In this document: one piece after another, positions 43,950-56,015 of the stretch
How the letters are laid out: every line of letters starts with the position of its first letter
Numbering within the stretch: the stretch's first letter is position 1
Source: Magicicada septendecula
Taxonomy: Eukaryota; Arthropoda; Insecta; Hemiptera; Cicadidae
Assembly (NCBI GenBank): GCA_034769895.1
Contig: CM068373.1
Location: forward strand, 26,002,120-26,066,119
Length of the DNA: 64,000 bases
Reading direction: 5' to 3'
Position numbers and translations under genes: made by a program
The notes under the pieces: generated by a model
What the model saw: the letters and a program-made list of their open reading frames with translations, nothing else
What the model was told of the DNA's origin: nothing
The model's database searches: none

Positions 43950-45433
43950 GATAGAAAATTATTTGGAATCAATATAAACCTCAAAATTCTAAATTAAGTA
44001 AGAACAGCTTACCATGTGTTTCGGAAGAAATTATTTTGAATTTATTAAGAAGAAATTATTTTGAATGTATTAAGAAGAAAACCCCAAAATTCTAATATAA
44101 GTAAGATCATCTTACTATAAATATTTCAAAAGAAATTATTTTTAACCAATAATCATAAAAGAAGAGAAAGACGGTTAATAACCATTATAATTATTTGAAT
44201 AACCACATTAATCAGTATAATAACAATGAAAAAAACAATTAATACTAGTTACTATTTAAGAAGGGTTAGAATTAGTTAGATGAAGATAGAATCTAAAATA
44301 TTATTGATTGACAGCAGCAAGATGGAAATAATACAACATGTAAGTTGAGTAAGGTTAACCAGTTGCACGTGAAAGAACATTAATTGAAGTGATAAAACAC
44401 TAGATGTGAAATAGTCATAGAATAAAAATGTGAATAGACCTCAAAGAAATAATGTAACAATCCCTTGAATATAAGTTAGTAGCGAAGGAGCTACCTTGCA
44501 GGTAATGATTATAGGTATTGTGTTGTGATAGTGCAACTTTTATTTTTTCCTGGACAGAGATGAAGTTCCTCTGATTTCAGATGATATACTTAGGGAAAAC
44601 GGCGGAGTAATGGAAGCCAATAGTGCCCCTCCGAATCCGAACCCATGTGTAGTATTTAATGTTAGGGAATTATGATATTTTAGGGATGATACAAACGACG
44701 AGGTAAAGAATTAAAAAAAATAAAATAAATATGACAATATGAATCGAGGTGTGAAAAGTATGAATAATCAATATCAAGTTTTAGGTGCTAAGTTACTATA
44801 TAATATTTGTAAAAAAATCAAGTTAGCTCATGTCGGATATGTGGGAAGGTGGATAAATCATCAATTAGTGAGAGCGTTAGAGCAAGTTTTGTTGACACTT
44901 GTGGACCATTCTCAACTAGTGGTAGGAAACATATTAAAGATATACTGATTATCAGGGACAGTTATTAGGTTTACAAAGCATATAATATAATAATTATAAT
45001 TATATATAATTATAATAAAAATAATTTAAAAAAAAAGAAAGATAATTCTGAAATGAAGAACAAATGAAATTAATGACCAGGATCGGGAAGGTAAGGTTTA
45101 AAAGAAAGATAATGTTTTAGTCGTGTTTTTAAGTTTTTTAGCCATAAAATTAGGCACAATTGTTATTTGTTATTTATGATTTTGATGTAAAACCAGTTGG
45201 TTTAATTACTGTTGTTTTAAGTCATAAATAAGTGTTTAAGATAGCGTGATTCATGATGATGATGAAACATATTTGTAATACTAATAAAAGAAAAAAAAAA
45301 TTTGTTAAAAGAATTTTGTGAGGTACAAATACCTAATTAATCAGATGTTTAAATATTAAGATTAGACTATGTTGGTTATTTCAAAATTTCATCTAAAATT
45401 GTATCTGAATTTATGAAATAAGGGAAGGTATTA
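43950..45433 (+). other. Non-coding internal part of the gag-only LTR element
   Basis: AT-rich, no frame longer than 69 codons (44739-44948) and no pol motif in any frame. Contains short direct duplications (GAAATTATTTTGAAT near 44030-44070). Ends in a purine tract at 45420-45428. Confidence 0.65.
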
Positions 45434-46625
45434 TGTACTGCTGTTAAAATGCACGCAGTACATAATAGGGAAATAATAACTTTTAAAAGAGACAAGATAC
45501 AAATTTAATATTAAATGGAACATATGATTTAAAATGTAAACAAAAAACATTGGGACTATCGACTCACCCAGTCAACATAGAGGTCGATTCCTATATGATA
45601 TAAAACAATATTCAGTTACATGTTCTGAAAAGAATATATGAAATTGGAATGAAAGTTATAATAAGAGTAAATAGTAATAAAATTATAATTTAATAAATAC
45701 CAACCAGAATTACGAATATCAGAGATAAAATAAAGATGTTTAATAAGAAATAGAAAAATGATATATGTTTTTAATAGATATATGATAAACAGATGTAAAG
45801 GAAGTAGGGAATTAACAAAGTGGCAAATTTGTAAATTGTTAAAAATTATATTTAATAAGAGAAATGTTATTAGTCTTCAAGTATATCTAAGAAAAGTAAC
45901 ATCAAGAGTCTAAAAATATATTTAATAAGAGTAATATCATCAAGTTTAATGTCATATGTAAAAGAAAAAACAGTAAAGGAATTTAGTTTGTTATACCAGA
46001 GTTTTGATTATAAATGTAATAAATAAATAATAGTACAAGAAACCTAAACACATCCTTAATAGAACACCGATAGAAGAGAAAAATCCTGGACTGAAGAATA
46101 GTTTAAGTGGCCATAAAATATAATTAATTATTCCGAGGAGACATCTGTGTTGCAGTCGTCCTAGAAAACAACATTCAGCGGTGAAACCAATAAGAAATTT
46201 GTGTGAAGGAACGGATCGCCAAGCCTGATATTGCTTTTGAAAAAAAGATAAACATCAACCAGAAGTGAACCCGTGGCAGCTGGAAGAATTCAGAATCAGT
46301 CAAGTTACATTATTTTGGTATTTATTTTTTACATGGTTATTTCTTAAAATACTACATACTAAATGTATTTGGTTTGGTTTAAAGAAAAGAAAATATTATA
46401 TACAATCGTAAATACGATCAAATAGCTTAATAATCATTAACCCTGAGAGAGAGAGTTTCTTTTCATGTACTGATAAACAAAAAACATAATAACAGTAGGT
46501 ACATTTCTTAATTATATTATACTATTAAATAATTACAAGACTTATAAAAATAACAGCACAAATAATGACGCATCCAACGTGGTGCAAATACTAAATATAT
46601 TATATCAGTAAAAAACAACAGTACA
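45434..46625 (+). repeat. 3' LTR of the gag-only element
   Basis: Begins TGTACTGCTGTT and ends AACAACAGTACA. The sequence around its start forms a 13-bp hairpin: TATTATGTACTGC (45430-45442) pairs with GCAGTACATAATA. Uninterrupted, about 1.19 kb; it serves as the empty-site reference for the DINE-like insertion in the 5' LTR. Confidence 0.85.
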
Positions 46626-48231
46626 ATATATATACTATATACTGTAGAATTTAAATTCTTTTTAGATTAATTATTTATTTAATAGATAATTAATTTCTGT
46701 GATCTGGAATTTACATTTCTAATTTGTGTTAGCAAGTTATCAATGCGCCTGAAATGCAAACAATTGATGGTATAACATAATTAAACTCAAATGTTTTTAT
46801 GATTGTTTTTGAATCTGGAATTACAAATGAAAAGTAATTTGTGTTTTTTTTAAGACATTCGCTGAGTTTAAACTAATAAATTATAACCAAACCAATGAAC
46901 ATGCCGTTTCGTGTTCAGTTTGTAATTTATATTTTACAATGAAACTCCTTAGAGTAGAGCGTATAGTTCACTAGACACTTTTGTTGTTATTACAAATGTG
47001 CAAATTGAAAAAAGCACGTTACAAATACTTCTTCCGTTCCCCAACGCATGGTCCCGATAATGATATTGCGGCTTGTACTGTTCCCCTCTTAATACTAGTA
47101 TTGAGTAGACTGTATTGCTGGCAACCAATCCCACTGCGGCTGTCTCTCTCTGCTAGTCTATTACGTCAAGTCACCCCCCCCCCCCCCAACGGTACATTCC
47201 CTCACGTATTTAACTTCTACTCGTGTAATTTGACTGCAGTCCGCAATTCACCACTCGCTCATCTTACGGTGGCAACCGGGACGTTTGTAGAATGAAGATT
47301 AACTTGTTCATCCAGCTTCTTCGTTTGTATTCGCTAAGAGTCACAGTACTGTATTTTCGTTTAATGTTATACGTACAATACACGCTACTTAAATGTCTCT
47401 CTCCTCTCATTGTTTGTAAGCGTTGTATTTGTGTTGTGTGTCTGAAATTTCATATTAAAAAATATGTTTGCCCTCTTCTTCGCCACACGTTACTTTTAAA
47501 GCAAAAAATCAACTTATTATATTAAATAGACTTATTTCTTAAGATTGATTCATGTCAATTTGCCTGTATTTATATGTGAGTTTTGTAAACAAAACTGCAA
47601 TTTTCTTGTAAACATACACTTTAGTGATATAAAGCCTATCAAGTGATAATCTGAATTATGTGCTGTAAAGCCAATAAACACAAATTCAAGGTAGTAGTTT
47701 ACAGAAACCAGGATAAAACGCGGGATCAGGTAACAGTATAATTACACTGACTTAGATAATTTGGTTTCAAATTTCAAAAAATGCTATGTTTCAAGAAGGA
47801 TCGTAAATCGTTAATAGAAAATCGCAACAAAGTTAATAAGTAGAGATTACTTATTTCGAACAGACGAATTGTAACCCCTCCTTATTTTTTATACATTATA
47901 ATTTTTTTTCCTTTTTTTTTTAAGAGGGGCCACTGGACATTTAATAGGCAGAAGGTCTAGGAGAAGCATAAAATGCGCTGGGTCCAGTGAGACGGGACTT
48001 GCAAAAAAACTCGCTATTAACAAACAATATAACAGCCCTTTATTAAATTTCAAAGTTTTCATAATTGTCATAATCCATTAATCTTTCTTAAATTATATAT
48101 TTCGTGTATATATATAGGCATACATGAGTTGCAATCTAAAATTTACCATACTTTGTTATCATCAGATATCACAATTCAGGAAACATTCTTTTACTGTCAT
48201 AATTCCCACCATAGTATTCCCGACATTATAA

Positions 48232-48265
<34 letters not shown>

Positions 48266-48889
48266 CATTTACCCAACGCAATAATCATGTGAATTGTGTA
48301 AATCCAACATACAAATTATATAATTTACCCTCTTTGAACACTTGACATAAGAACACATGATTGCACATAAATACACATAAACATATATACTGCAATGAAT
48401 TACAGGATTCTGATAAGCGGGACAAGCTCATATAATACACAAACTAGGAACATTCATGTTTAAATTGGTAGATTGTTAGATTTGGTTAGGACATCAGTTG
48501 TATTTTAGTAAGGATAAGGATTTAAGTTTAGTAAAACTGTGTATTATTTATTTATTGTTTATTCATGTACTGTGTTTGTGGAAATGTGCGCGCGTGCGCG
48601 AGTGGTAAACGTTTCCCTGGCTGTGCGTGAATAAATTATCGTTGTGTTTGACATTGAACTGAACATAGACATATGTATTCGCTACAATCCCTGTATATTT
48701 CTGACTATTATTTACGTTCATATATGATATTATTAAAGTATGCAGTTATGCATGAGATAAGGGTATTCTGATTACCGCTATGCATGCTCTTACAAAGTTA
48801 ATGCACTTTACAGCATGAAAAGTTGCATGTCATGGTGTATGTAACCATGTGACTTCCTTCCACCAATAAAATGCTGGATTTTACTTAGT
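46626..48889. other. AT-rich stretch with poly-C tract, nothing recognised
   Basis: A less AT-rich patch at 47020-47290 includes a C run of about 15 at 47171-47186 and a 104-codon plus-strand frame without motif. (TA)n lies at about 48236-48264. No gene recognised. Confidence 0.45.
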
Positions 48890-49034
48890 GCGCGTTCAGC
48901 CGGCGTGAGGTGTGCACCTACACGTGCGCTTAATGTTGTAGTTTTATTAATTTATTCTATGTGTGTTTTGGGTTTTAATATTTTTAATGTTTGACGATTC
49001 ATCCTCAATTGAGGTTGAAGAGTGTGTTTTACTC

Positions 49035-49068
49035 CTGAAGTTGGGACAAGCTGTCCCGAAACATGTTG
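49035..49068 (+). ncRNA. Hammerhead-like motif 4
   Basis: CTGAAG in place of CTGATGA, hairpin GGGACAAGCTGTCCC, then GAAAC, AT, GTT. The stem is excellent but the first core box is damaged. Confidence 0.4.
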
Positions 49069-49139
49069 AGTTAGTATAACATCACAAGTATAAGAATTAA
49101 GCCTCTGACGGCGAGTAACGTAGTTTATTTGATTGTCTT

Positions 49140-49481
49140 AACATGCGTTAGCAAGATTGTAGCAGACCCACCGGTCCGCGCGCGCTGTGTGCAAGGCTGG
49201 AATCAATTACGCACTAGTGTTTTCTAGTAGCGCTTACTCGTAGTATGGATGATTCTGGAATTTCAGCTGTGTATTGTTATGCGTTTTATAATTGTGAGAT
49301 ACTATATCAGTTGACATTATTATTGCGTGTAAACAGTTTTTATTTAACTTGTTGTAAGAGACTATCTTGGTGATAACAAATTGTTTAATTGTGATAATTA
49401 AAATTGGTGATTATTGACTTAACTGGTGTCTTGTATTTTGTTTCCACTGTACCATACGACGATCAGTAGACCGTCGTAACA
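49140..49481 (+). mobile_element. Solo LTR-like element, family L1a (copy 3 of 6), shortened
   Basis: The right end GTAGACCGTCGTAACA followed by ATAT, plus TTGACTTAACTGGTGTCTTG and GTTTCCACTGTACCATA, match the family. The copy is shorter than the others and the left boundary is uncertain. Fossil. Confidence 0.6.
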
Positions 49482-50240
49482 ATATATCAAACTAGAAGGT
49501 GCTTAGTGAAAACAAATATTGCAACAAAATACACAGGAACAGGTACGATTTAAAAACTAGATTAGATATTTGTTTAAATACCAGCAATAATGCAAAATAA
49601 AATGGTGCATATTGCCTCCTGTATTACTTTGAGTTCTCCATGGTTTATATTTAACGTATAATTCTTTGCTTGTTCTACTTTTATTCATTTTTTAATACTG
49701 TGTACTAAATAATCCGTTCTCTATTTTAATTTTCTCATGATCTTTAGTAGGACATTAATCTGCGATATCAAAAAATTTAATAATTGTTCTTAATAATCAT
49801 TTCAGTGAAGTTACTTCTTTGTTTACATGTGCAGTCAACAATTTGTTTCAAGTTTGAGTCACATAAGGTCATTTACTTTGCTTGAAAGTATTTATAAAAT
49901 AATGTGTAGAACGTTTACCCGATTGTATTTTTTTACTGAAAGTCGTTTATGTAATTTTTAATTCTCGCTAAATTGGATTCATTACCAGTAATGATGTTGT
50001 GTTCCAAGAGTTGCCGTTCCCGTTTTCAGAATTGCTGTATTTGCATTTTAATTCATTGCCTTTTGTGTAGTAAAAACGATTTCGTGTTAATCGGTTTTTG
50101 TAACAGCGAAAGCATAAATCGTTTAAAACAACTCTGGGCGTCATGGATTTTACAAGTTAAAAATAGAGCACGAAAAAATGGATAATATAAAAATACACTA
50201 TCAGACAAACCTAAGTTTTAAAAATAATATATTTTATATA
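49482..50240. other. AT-rich stretch, nothing recognised
   Basis: A 70-codon plus-strand frame at 49973-50185 has no known motif. Confidence 0.4.
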
Positions 50241-50349
50241 TATATACTCTTATTAAAACTGATATGAAGTTACTAACTAAATAATGTCTATGAAATTAAT
50301 AAATACCTTTTTCTTTATCCGTGCTGCGACTACGTCTTTGATGTCTTAC

Positions 50350-50381
50350 GACATGTTTCGGGAACACATTCCCATCATCAG
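50350..50381 (-). ncRNA. Hammerhead-like motif 5, downstream of a Penelope-like ORF
   Basis: On the minus strand: CTGATGA, T, hairpin GGGAATGTGTTCCC, GAAAC, AT, GTC. It lies about 155 bases beyond the stop of the GIY-YIG ORF, in the same orientation. Hammerhead motifs with very short third stems are known from Penelope-like element ends. This is the best-placed copy in the window. Confidence 0.6.
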
Positions 50382-50535
50382 GTAAAATTGTTTTTTCTTC
50401 TAGTTCATAACGAACGTGTCAAGAATATAATAATTAAAACACATCAATACACAAACACATAACACAATGAGTACGATAGAACTCAGTCCACGTAACAGTG
50501 CGCACTGCCGTACTATAACTGACCGCGTAGTCAAA

Positions 50536-51725
50536 CTATATATTCGGCTGGTGTACACAAGCGTTATCACTCTTCAATACAGTATCATATAAACAGTGAG
50601 ATTTAAATGTTAATTGATCATTAAGCAGTAGGTTTGGTTGAAATAAAAATGCTTTATATATTTCATATTCTTCCATGGCATCCATGTATCGGCTCTTACT
50701 GCATATATGTATGGGCGTAAAGTTATCTGTGAAACCACTATAACTTTGATTGCTGTTTACCAGATGTAAAGCAAAGTTGGATTTGATTGACTTGATGTTC
50801 TTTTTTGGCAAATGTTCTTTGTATCTATTTTTAAATTTTCTGCCAGGTTGTCCTATGTAGAATTTATCACATTCACTACACTGGATTCTATATATACCAG
50901 AACTGTTTTCGGTTGTTTTTTGTGTTCGAGGTTTTAATATGTTCATTATGTTATTGGTAGTTTTGAAGGACACGATGATGTCTAATTTTCTTAATTCATT
51001 TTTTATTATATTAGGAATCACATTAGTATATTCAACTGAAATATAACGGTTCTTTTTACCATCTAATTTTGATTTTCTTTCCATTTTATTCCTATGTTTG
51101 CGTATTAAGTTATCTATTATATCACTTTTATATCCATTATTGACAGCTATATGTTTAATAATACAGTATTTACTTCATCTTGAAAATCTTCCTGGTTCAT
51201 AGGTATAGTTAAAAGTCTATTTACGAAAGCATTAAAAGAGGCCATTTTCTGTGTATATGGGTGGAATGAATCAGCATGGACAGTTATATCCGTGGTAGTG
51301 GGTTTCCTGTATATTTTATATGCGATACAATCAGCGTTTCTTCGAACAGAAAGGTCTAAAAAGTTTAGGCAATTTTCATTTTCTACTTCCATGGTGAATT
51401 TTTTGTTGTTATTTATGTTGTTCATGAATTTGAGTAACATGTCCATTTGTCTACAAGTGCCATTAAAAACCATGAACGTGTCGTCAACATATCGCGTGTA
51501 TGAGATAATTTTATCGTGGTAACTGTTACAGTTAGATAGTAGATAATAATTTTCATAAAAGTTAAGGTATATATCTGCCAGTAATCCACTTAAAGGAGAC
51601 CCCATGGCCAACCCTTCTCCTTGTTTAAAAAACTTGCCGTCAAACGTAAAATAATTTTGTTTCAACACTATTCGTAATATCAAGATTAATTCGGAAATAC
51701 AAAATTCGTCTACGGAAGGCAATGA
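50536..51725 (-). mobile_element. Penelope-like element: RT C-terminal half and GIY-YIG endonuclease
   Basis: The minus strand encodes in two frames an RT part (51147-51722) and a linker plus endonuclease (50536-51084). RT motifs are FDGKFFKQGEGLAMGSPLSG, ADIYLNFYE and the catalytic YVDD in YTRYVDDTFMVF, then NFLDLSVRR and YRKPTTTDITVH. The second frame has GIYRIQCSECDKFYIGQPGR, the GIY-YIG core with the Cys-containing spacer of Penelope elements, and KFKNRYKEH. The N-terminal RT is missing, so the copy is 5'-truncated at about 51730. A frameshift or small gap near 51090-51145 separates the frames. It uses target-primed reverse transcription with a GIY-YIG nuclease. Confidence 0.9.
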
Positions 51726-51755
51726 TGACTAATGGAAAACAGTAATAAGTTAATC

Positions 51756-52304
51756 CAGTGGTGACGGCTGGTAGTTCCAAATTTTGGTGGTTGCAGTAGT
51801 TGTTTAAGTGGATGGGAGATCAGTTAAAAGACAATAAATTGTCATAATCACAGTTATACAAAATTATTACTATAATTTTATAACCTCAAACAAAGGATAA
51901 CGTTTACCTTGAACCAACGTAAACACTAAACCTGACATAACTTATAAATCAAGAAGGCTGTGCTGACACAAAGTTGCGCTACAGCGCTACTAGTGGAGCG
52001 TTGCAGAAACTTTGCAACCGCCTAGCTAACATTGAAAATATATGGCAGTTGTGAACAGTAGCGCACGTCCTCCCATATGTTTGTGTAGCAACCTCTGCCA
52101 TATACTGTAGAAGTTGCAAGCGGCCTACAACCACCAGCCTGCGCGCCACTTTTGAATTATTCGCGAACATTACCGTGTAGGATCTAATACGCGCTCCGTT
52201 AAAATGTATGATACTTTTAGCTGCTTAATGTTCTCGTATATGATTTTACAGTTTAGTTATTCTATATTGGTGGCTGTGCAACGCTACAACACCAGCCGGC
52301 ACTG
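51756..52304. mobile_element. Short non-autonomous hAT-like element
   Basis: The left end CAGTGGTGACGGCTGGTAGT and right end ACAACACCAGCCGGCACTG are imperfect terminal inverted repeats starting CAGTG. The flanking octamers AGTTAATC and ACTTAATA agree at 6 of 8 positions, fitting an aged hAT target duplication. No coding sequence. It lies directly upstream of the truncated Penelope-like copy. Confidence 0.65.
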
Positions 52305-52312
52305 ACTTAATA

Positions 52313-52619
52313 AAAGACGTGTTGGCAGCTACACAATAACACATTTAATTGCTGCCACTAAAGTAAATAAATTAATTTTTCTAATATTGTATATTCTATT
52401 ATTTTGGTAATTCACAAAATACGTAGCGTGCAGTAGCCTATGCCTTTCAATATTTGTGTCGCTAGAACCCGCCATCGTATTAGCTACAGTTGAAAACTGA
52501 TAAAAATTAGATACATTTTAACATTTGGTCCGCTTATAAAAATAAGTCACATTTTACAAAAAGCAAATTAGTAGCAGAAACAATAAATTGATGAAAATGA
52601 AATAGTAAACGATATGAGT
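52313..52619. other. AT-rich stretch, nothing recognised
   Basis: Short spacer between the hAT-like element and the GC-richer LINE block. Confidence 0.4.
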
Positions 52620-53500
52620 ACTTCGGCTGGTCCGTGGTTGTTCTGTGCATACGTTTTGGTCATGCCCTCGACGGACAGAAGGCTGCAGCACACTGACCAA
52701 GGTTCACAGTCAGTGACCACTTAACTGCGGTTAAGGCTAGTGGCAGTCGACTGCCAGAGCTGTTGGGACGCGCGTCGTGAGACGTCCCAATGTTTTCCTA
52801 GTTCCGAGCCTCCGGAAGGGGCTCCTGCCTAATGGTCCTGTCCAGACGGAATTTTATAAATTAATTAGTGGCCGCTGCAACTGCATGCTCGTACTAGGCC
52901 GTTCTAGTACAGTATTCGCCGAGGCCGTTTCCAAGAATCACCTGGACATGGTCGGTACTTGCCAAGGACAGCTATGAGAGGGTTTGCCTGGGTCCTCGCA
53001 GCTCGGACGTAAAATTTACGTGCAAGTCATCCAAGGAGCGGACGCCGAGTCCACTTCTCAAAAGTCGAGAAGGGAACCGATAAGGGGCTTTAGCCGCTAG
53101 CTGAAAACTCCGATCGAGAACGCTTTGCAACTTTCTTTTATGAACGGTTGCGAGTTAACACCAGACGGGAATGGCGTAGGTAATGATCGGCAACAGGTAC
53201 GCGTTGACAATCAACTTACCTAGATTGCGGGTTATAGCCTTGTTGACAAGTATCGGAAACAGAGACGCCAGACAAGCGGATGCTCTAGTTCTCATCGTCT
53301 GGGCGTGGGCACACCAGGTGAGCCGAGGATCAAGGTGGACAGCGAATTATTTAACTTCTCTCGACCAGGGCAGGTACGTTCGACCGATTTTGCCTTAGGG
53401 GACAATGGTGCCGCGCTCCGGTGTGACAACTGGCAAAAGCAAGAAAGCTTTAGCTTGCTCACGTGATGTCCATGCATAATCATGTACCCGCAGACCGCAC
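52620..53500 (-). mobile_element. Jockey-like LINE 3' fragment, relative of 6737-7444
   Basis: The minus strand reads HLDPRLTWCAHAQTMRTRAS, ITRNLGKLIVNAYLLPIITY, AIPVW, LQSVLDRSFQLAAKAPYRFP and RSGLGVRSLDD, each alignable with the copy at 6737-7290. The 3' end (PLIAVLGKYRPCPGDSWKRP) and a GC-rich 3' UTR also match. There are several stops and frameshifts. It abuts a Penelope-like fragment at about 53500. Confidence 0.8.
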
Positions 53501-53509
53501 CCTAAAACG

Positions 53510-54165
53510 TTGTGCCGAGCAAACGACCGCGTTGCACTGTTGGCACCTGGCGTTCATCAGGCCTAGGCACACAAATTAGGGCGCAAGACGCCCGTGCATC
53601 CTCTGTCTGTCTGTCATGTACAGGCGAGGGAAATACGAACTCACCGAGGACAGAAGCTCTTTTTAAAGGGTATGCGATGGTCAGCATTGGCGAGTGCGTG
53701 CTCCGTTATAGCAGACTTTTCCGGCTGCCTCAAACGACAGTAGCGGCTGTGTTCATCAACGCGGGCATGGACACTGCGTTTCGTAGTTCCGATGTACAAC
53801 TGGCCGCATGATCAAGGAACTCCATACACTCCGCACAACGAGAGCGGGTCTCTGACCTTCTTCACTGGTCTCAGAAACTGCTGGATTATCTTGGTCGGCT
53901 TGAAGACTGGTGTCACGCCATTCCAGCTCAGCAACCGGTCAATACGATCAATCACACCATGGACATAGGGCAACACAGCGAATCCAACATTCTCCTGAGA
54001 CACCGACTCCAACGGCCTGGCCGGTCTTCTCGGCCGGACTGTACGTCTCACCTCCCCGACGGAATTTCCGTTGGTCTGCAGCGCTTGCTCGAGATGCCGC
54101 AGTTTCTGGTTGAGATACCGGGGTTCACAGATCCTATTCGCTCGGTCCACCAAGGTCTTCAAAAC
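53510..54165 (-). mobile_element. Second Penelope-like element: RT linker and GIY-YIG fragment
   Basis: The minus-strand frame 53812-54162 reads LPYVHGVIDRIDRLLSWNGV, TPVFKPTKIIQQFLRPVK and DPLSLCGVYGVP, the linker entering GIY-YIG. A stop sits where Cys is expected. Codons then continue SCGQLYIGTTKRSVHARVDE and EKSAITEHALANADHRIPF to about 53650. The YIG, Arg and Glu of the nuclease are recognisable. It is clearly a different family from 50536-51725. Confidence 0.85.
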
Positions 54166-55095
54166 TGCCCATTTTTAACCTGTAATACAGGAAATCAACA
54201 GATACCTCCACAAGCTGTCCAATCAGCATCCAAGCCAAAAATTTAATAACACTTAAATTGTTATTAACCACAAAATAAGATTTTAATACACAATTTTCAT
54301 ATTGGATACCTTTTCGTGTAAAATTGTTTAGTTACGTTGGTCAGATGATTCAGTACAGTAACTGTCACTGCTTTTCCTGTGAATATAAAAAAAACACATT
54401 TTCATTTACTAATCTCCGGATATTTTGTTCCGTTCCAACATCACATAAATCATTTAACCTAGTAAATTCATAAATAATTTATATTCCAGTAGCAGACAAA
54501 ACATATATTATGTTTTATTTTAATTATTTCCACATTTTTGCTTATTTTATTTATTTAAAATTTTTACGGAGCTGCCTGTGTAATACTTTCTAGTTTGTTT
54601 AATTACATTTTTTTTACAATTAGGAAAATCTTGATTTTTCTATCTACAGTAGCTGTTTTTCTTTGACAACATTATTATTAAATAAACCTTGGTAAAACAT
54701 ATTTTATCAAATAAGTATTTATCTAGTTCAAGGTTATTTACAAATTGTATATAAATGAAACTGAATAATTTCTTTACGTTATAAAAATGTAGCTAAAATT
54801 AATATTTGTCCATGTCCCTTTTATTACGGATAGGTTTTTTTTTTTAGTTCCTCGCACAGGTGACACAATTACATTTCAAAACCCAATCTAATCTTCTTCA
54901 CTTCAATCCGTTGTAATTTTTCCACAAAATGTTATAAGACATGTAATCTGTTTGCCTACATTTTTTCACGGTTTGCTAATATTACATGAATGCAGTCATC
55001 AGAAATCACTAGTGGTAAAATGAAATTTTTAGACAGAAAGATGTTTGCAGTACTTTTGTCAAAAGGACCGCTAAAATGTCAGTAGGCCTGTATAT
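54166..55095. other. AT-rich stretch, nothing recognised
   Basis: No coding or repeat signal recognised between the Penelope-like fragment and the LTR-like element. Confidence 0.45.
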
Positions 55096-55652
55096 TGACA
55101 TTACAGAACGGTCTACGTGTTTGTCGAATGTGCCAGAAGAATCTCGCTCTAATGTGTGTGGCATACGTGACTCTAGACGCATTCGCGAGAGTTTTCTCGA
55201 AGCCGCCAGCCGCGCGGACTGTGTCAAGGCCGCAATTAATTACATCGTACACACTGGCGCTATCGCGCATTACGGAATAATCTAGTAATTTGGAGGGATA
55301 TAAATACCAGTACTCAACGACGTTCAGTTTCACTTATAGTCGCAATATACTACAGTGCGGTTTGAGTTTATTTTCGGGCGATTACAAGTGATTATTCTGT
55401 GCGTTCAAATGGTTTTTAGTTAAGTGTTGTGTTTAATAATCGGACGGTATATTGTCATATAATTCTGTTTAATATTAGTTGACATTTTATTGTTTGTGAA
55501 CAATTTTTATTTCATTTGTTGTAGGGGATGTGTTGCTAATTACGAACTGTTTATCTGTGAAAATTGAAGCTGGTAATTATTGACTTAATTGGTGTCTTGT
55601 ACTTATTTTGTTTTCCACTGTACCTACAACGATCAAGTAGACTGTTGTAACA
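55096..55652 (+). mobile_element. Solo LTR-like element, family L1a (copy 4 of 6), best preserved
   Basis: 557 bases from TGACATTACAGAACGG to CTGTTGTAACA, with TG...CA ends and a perfect 4-base ATAT duplication on each side. A 4-base ATAT target duplication is known for some insect Gypsy-type elements (297/17.6). TATAAAT at 55299-55305 is followed 25 bases later by TTCAGTT (55323-55329), an arthropod-type initiator, so sense is plus. There is no internal element; it looks like a solo LTR from LTR recombination. Family inferred only. Confidence 0.75.
55299..55329 (+). promoter_or_regulatory. LTR core promoter: TATA box and TCAGT initiator
   Basis: TATAAAT, then TTCAGTT at the normal spacing. 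The same pair is present on the minus strand at about 60320-60357 and in the copy at 25493-26068, so it is conserved across copies. Confidence 0.6.
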
Positions 55653-55976
55653 ATATATTTACTGTGTATATGTAAATATTGCTTGTCAAATCTTCCATTT
55701 AATAAGCAATTTGTAAAATGTGTAATCAAATTTAAACGTCAGTTTAAACAGGTGATCAGTAGTTATAAACAAAACATTCATTATATGTCTTCACTAAATT
55801 AGATCTATAAATTACTCCAAACTACGATGTGAACGATATGTAACATAATAGCAACAGTGGATTTGTAGAAATTACATACACCGTATAATTTTACAAAACA
55901 TTTGTAAGACTACTCGTATTATATATCTTCAAATTAATAATTATCTTGTTGGTACATCCTCTTCATTCACTTATTA

Positions 55977-55977
<1 letters not shown>
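55653..55977. other. AT-rich stretch, nothing recognised
   Basis: Spacer between the LTR-like element and the TA-bordered palindrome. Confidence 0.4.

Positions 55978-56015
<38 letters not shown>

Larger units (their letters stand above)
39479..46625 (+). mobile_element. 7.1 kb LTR element with gag-like region and no visible pol
   Basis: Two direct LTRs (39479-41761, enlarged by an insertion, and 45434-46625) flank a 3.7 kb internal region. The internal region has a primer-binding-site-like TGGCGCCCA just after the 5' LTR, a gag-like stretch, a long AT-rich non-coding part and a purine tract (AAGGGAAGG) before the 3' LTR. I find no protease, reverse transcriptase, RNase H or integrase motif. 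Over about 655 aligned LTR bases I count roughly 16-17 substitutions (about 2.5%), so insertion is fairly recent. The gag-like region is interrupted about twice, so this copy is broken. Gypsy-like affinity is inferred from the capsid-like motifs only. It inserted in a TA-rich tract. Confidence 0.75.

Noticed and set aside
46981-47295. 104-codon plus-strand frame around the poly-C tract
   Set aside because: No domain, low-complexity core and no splice or start context; left as unassigned.
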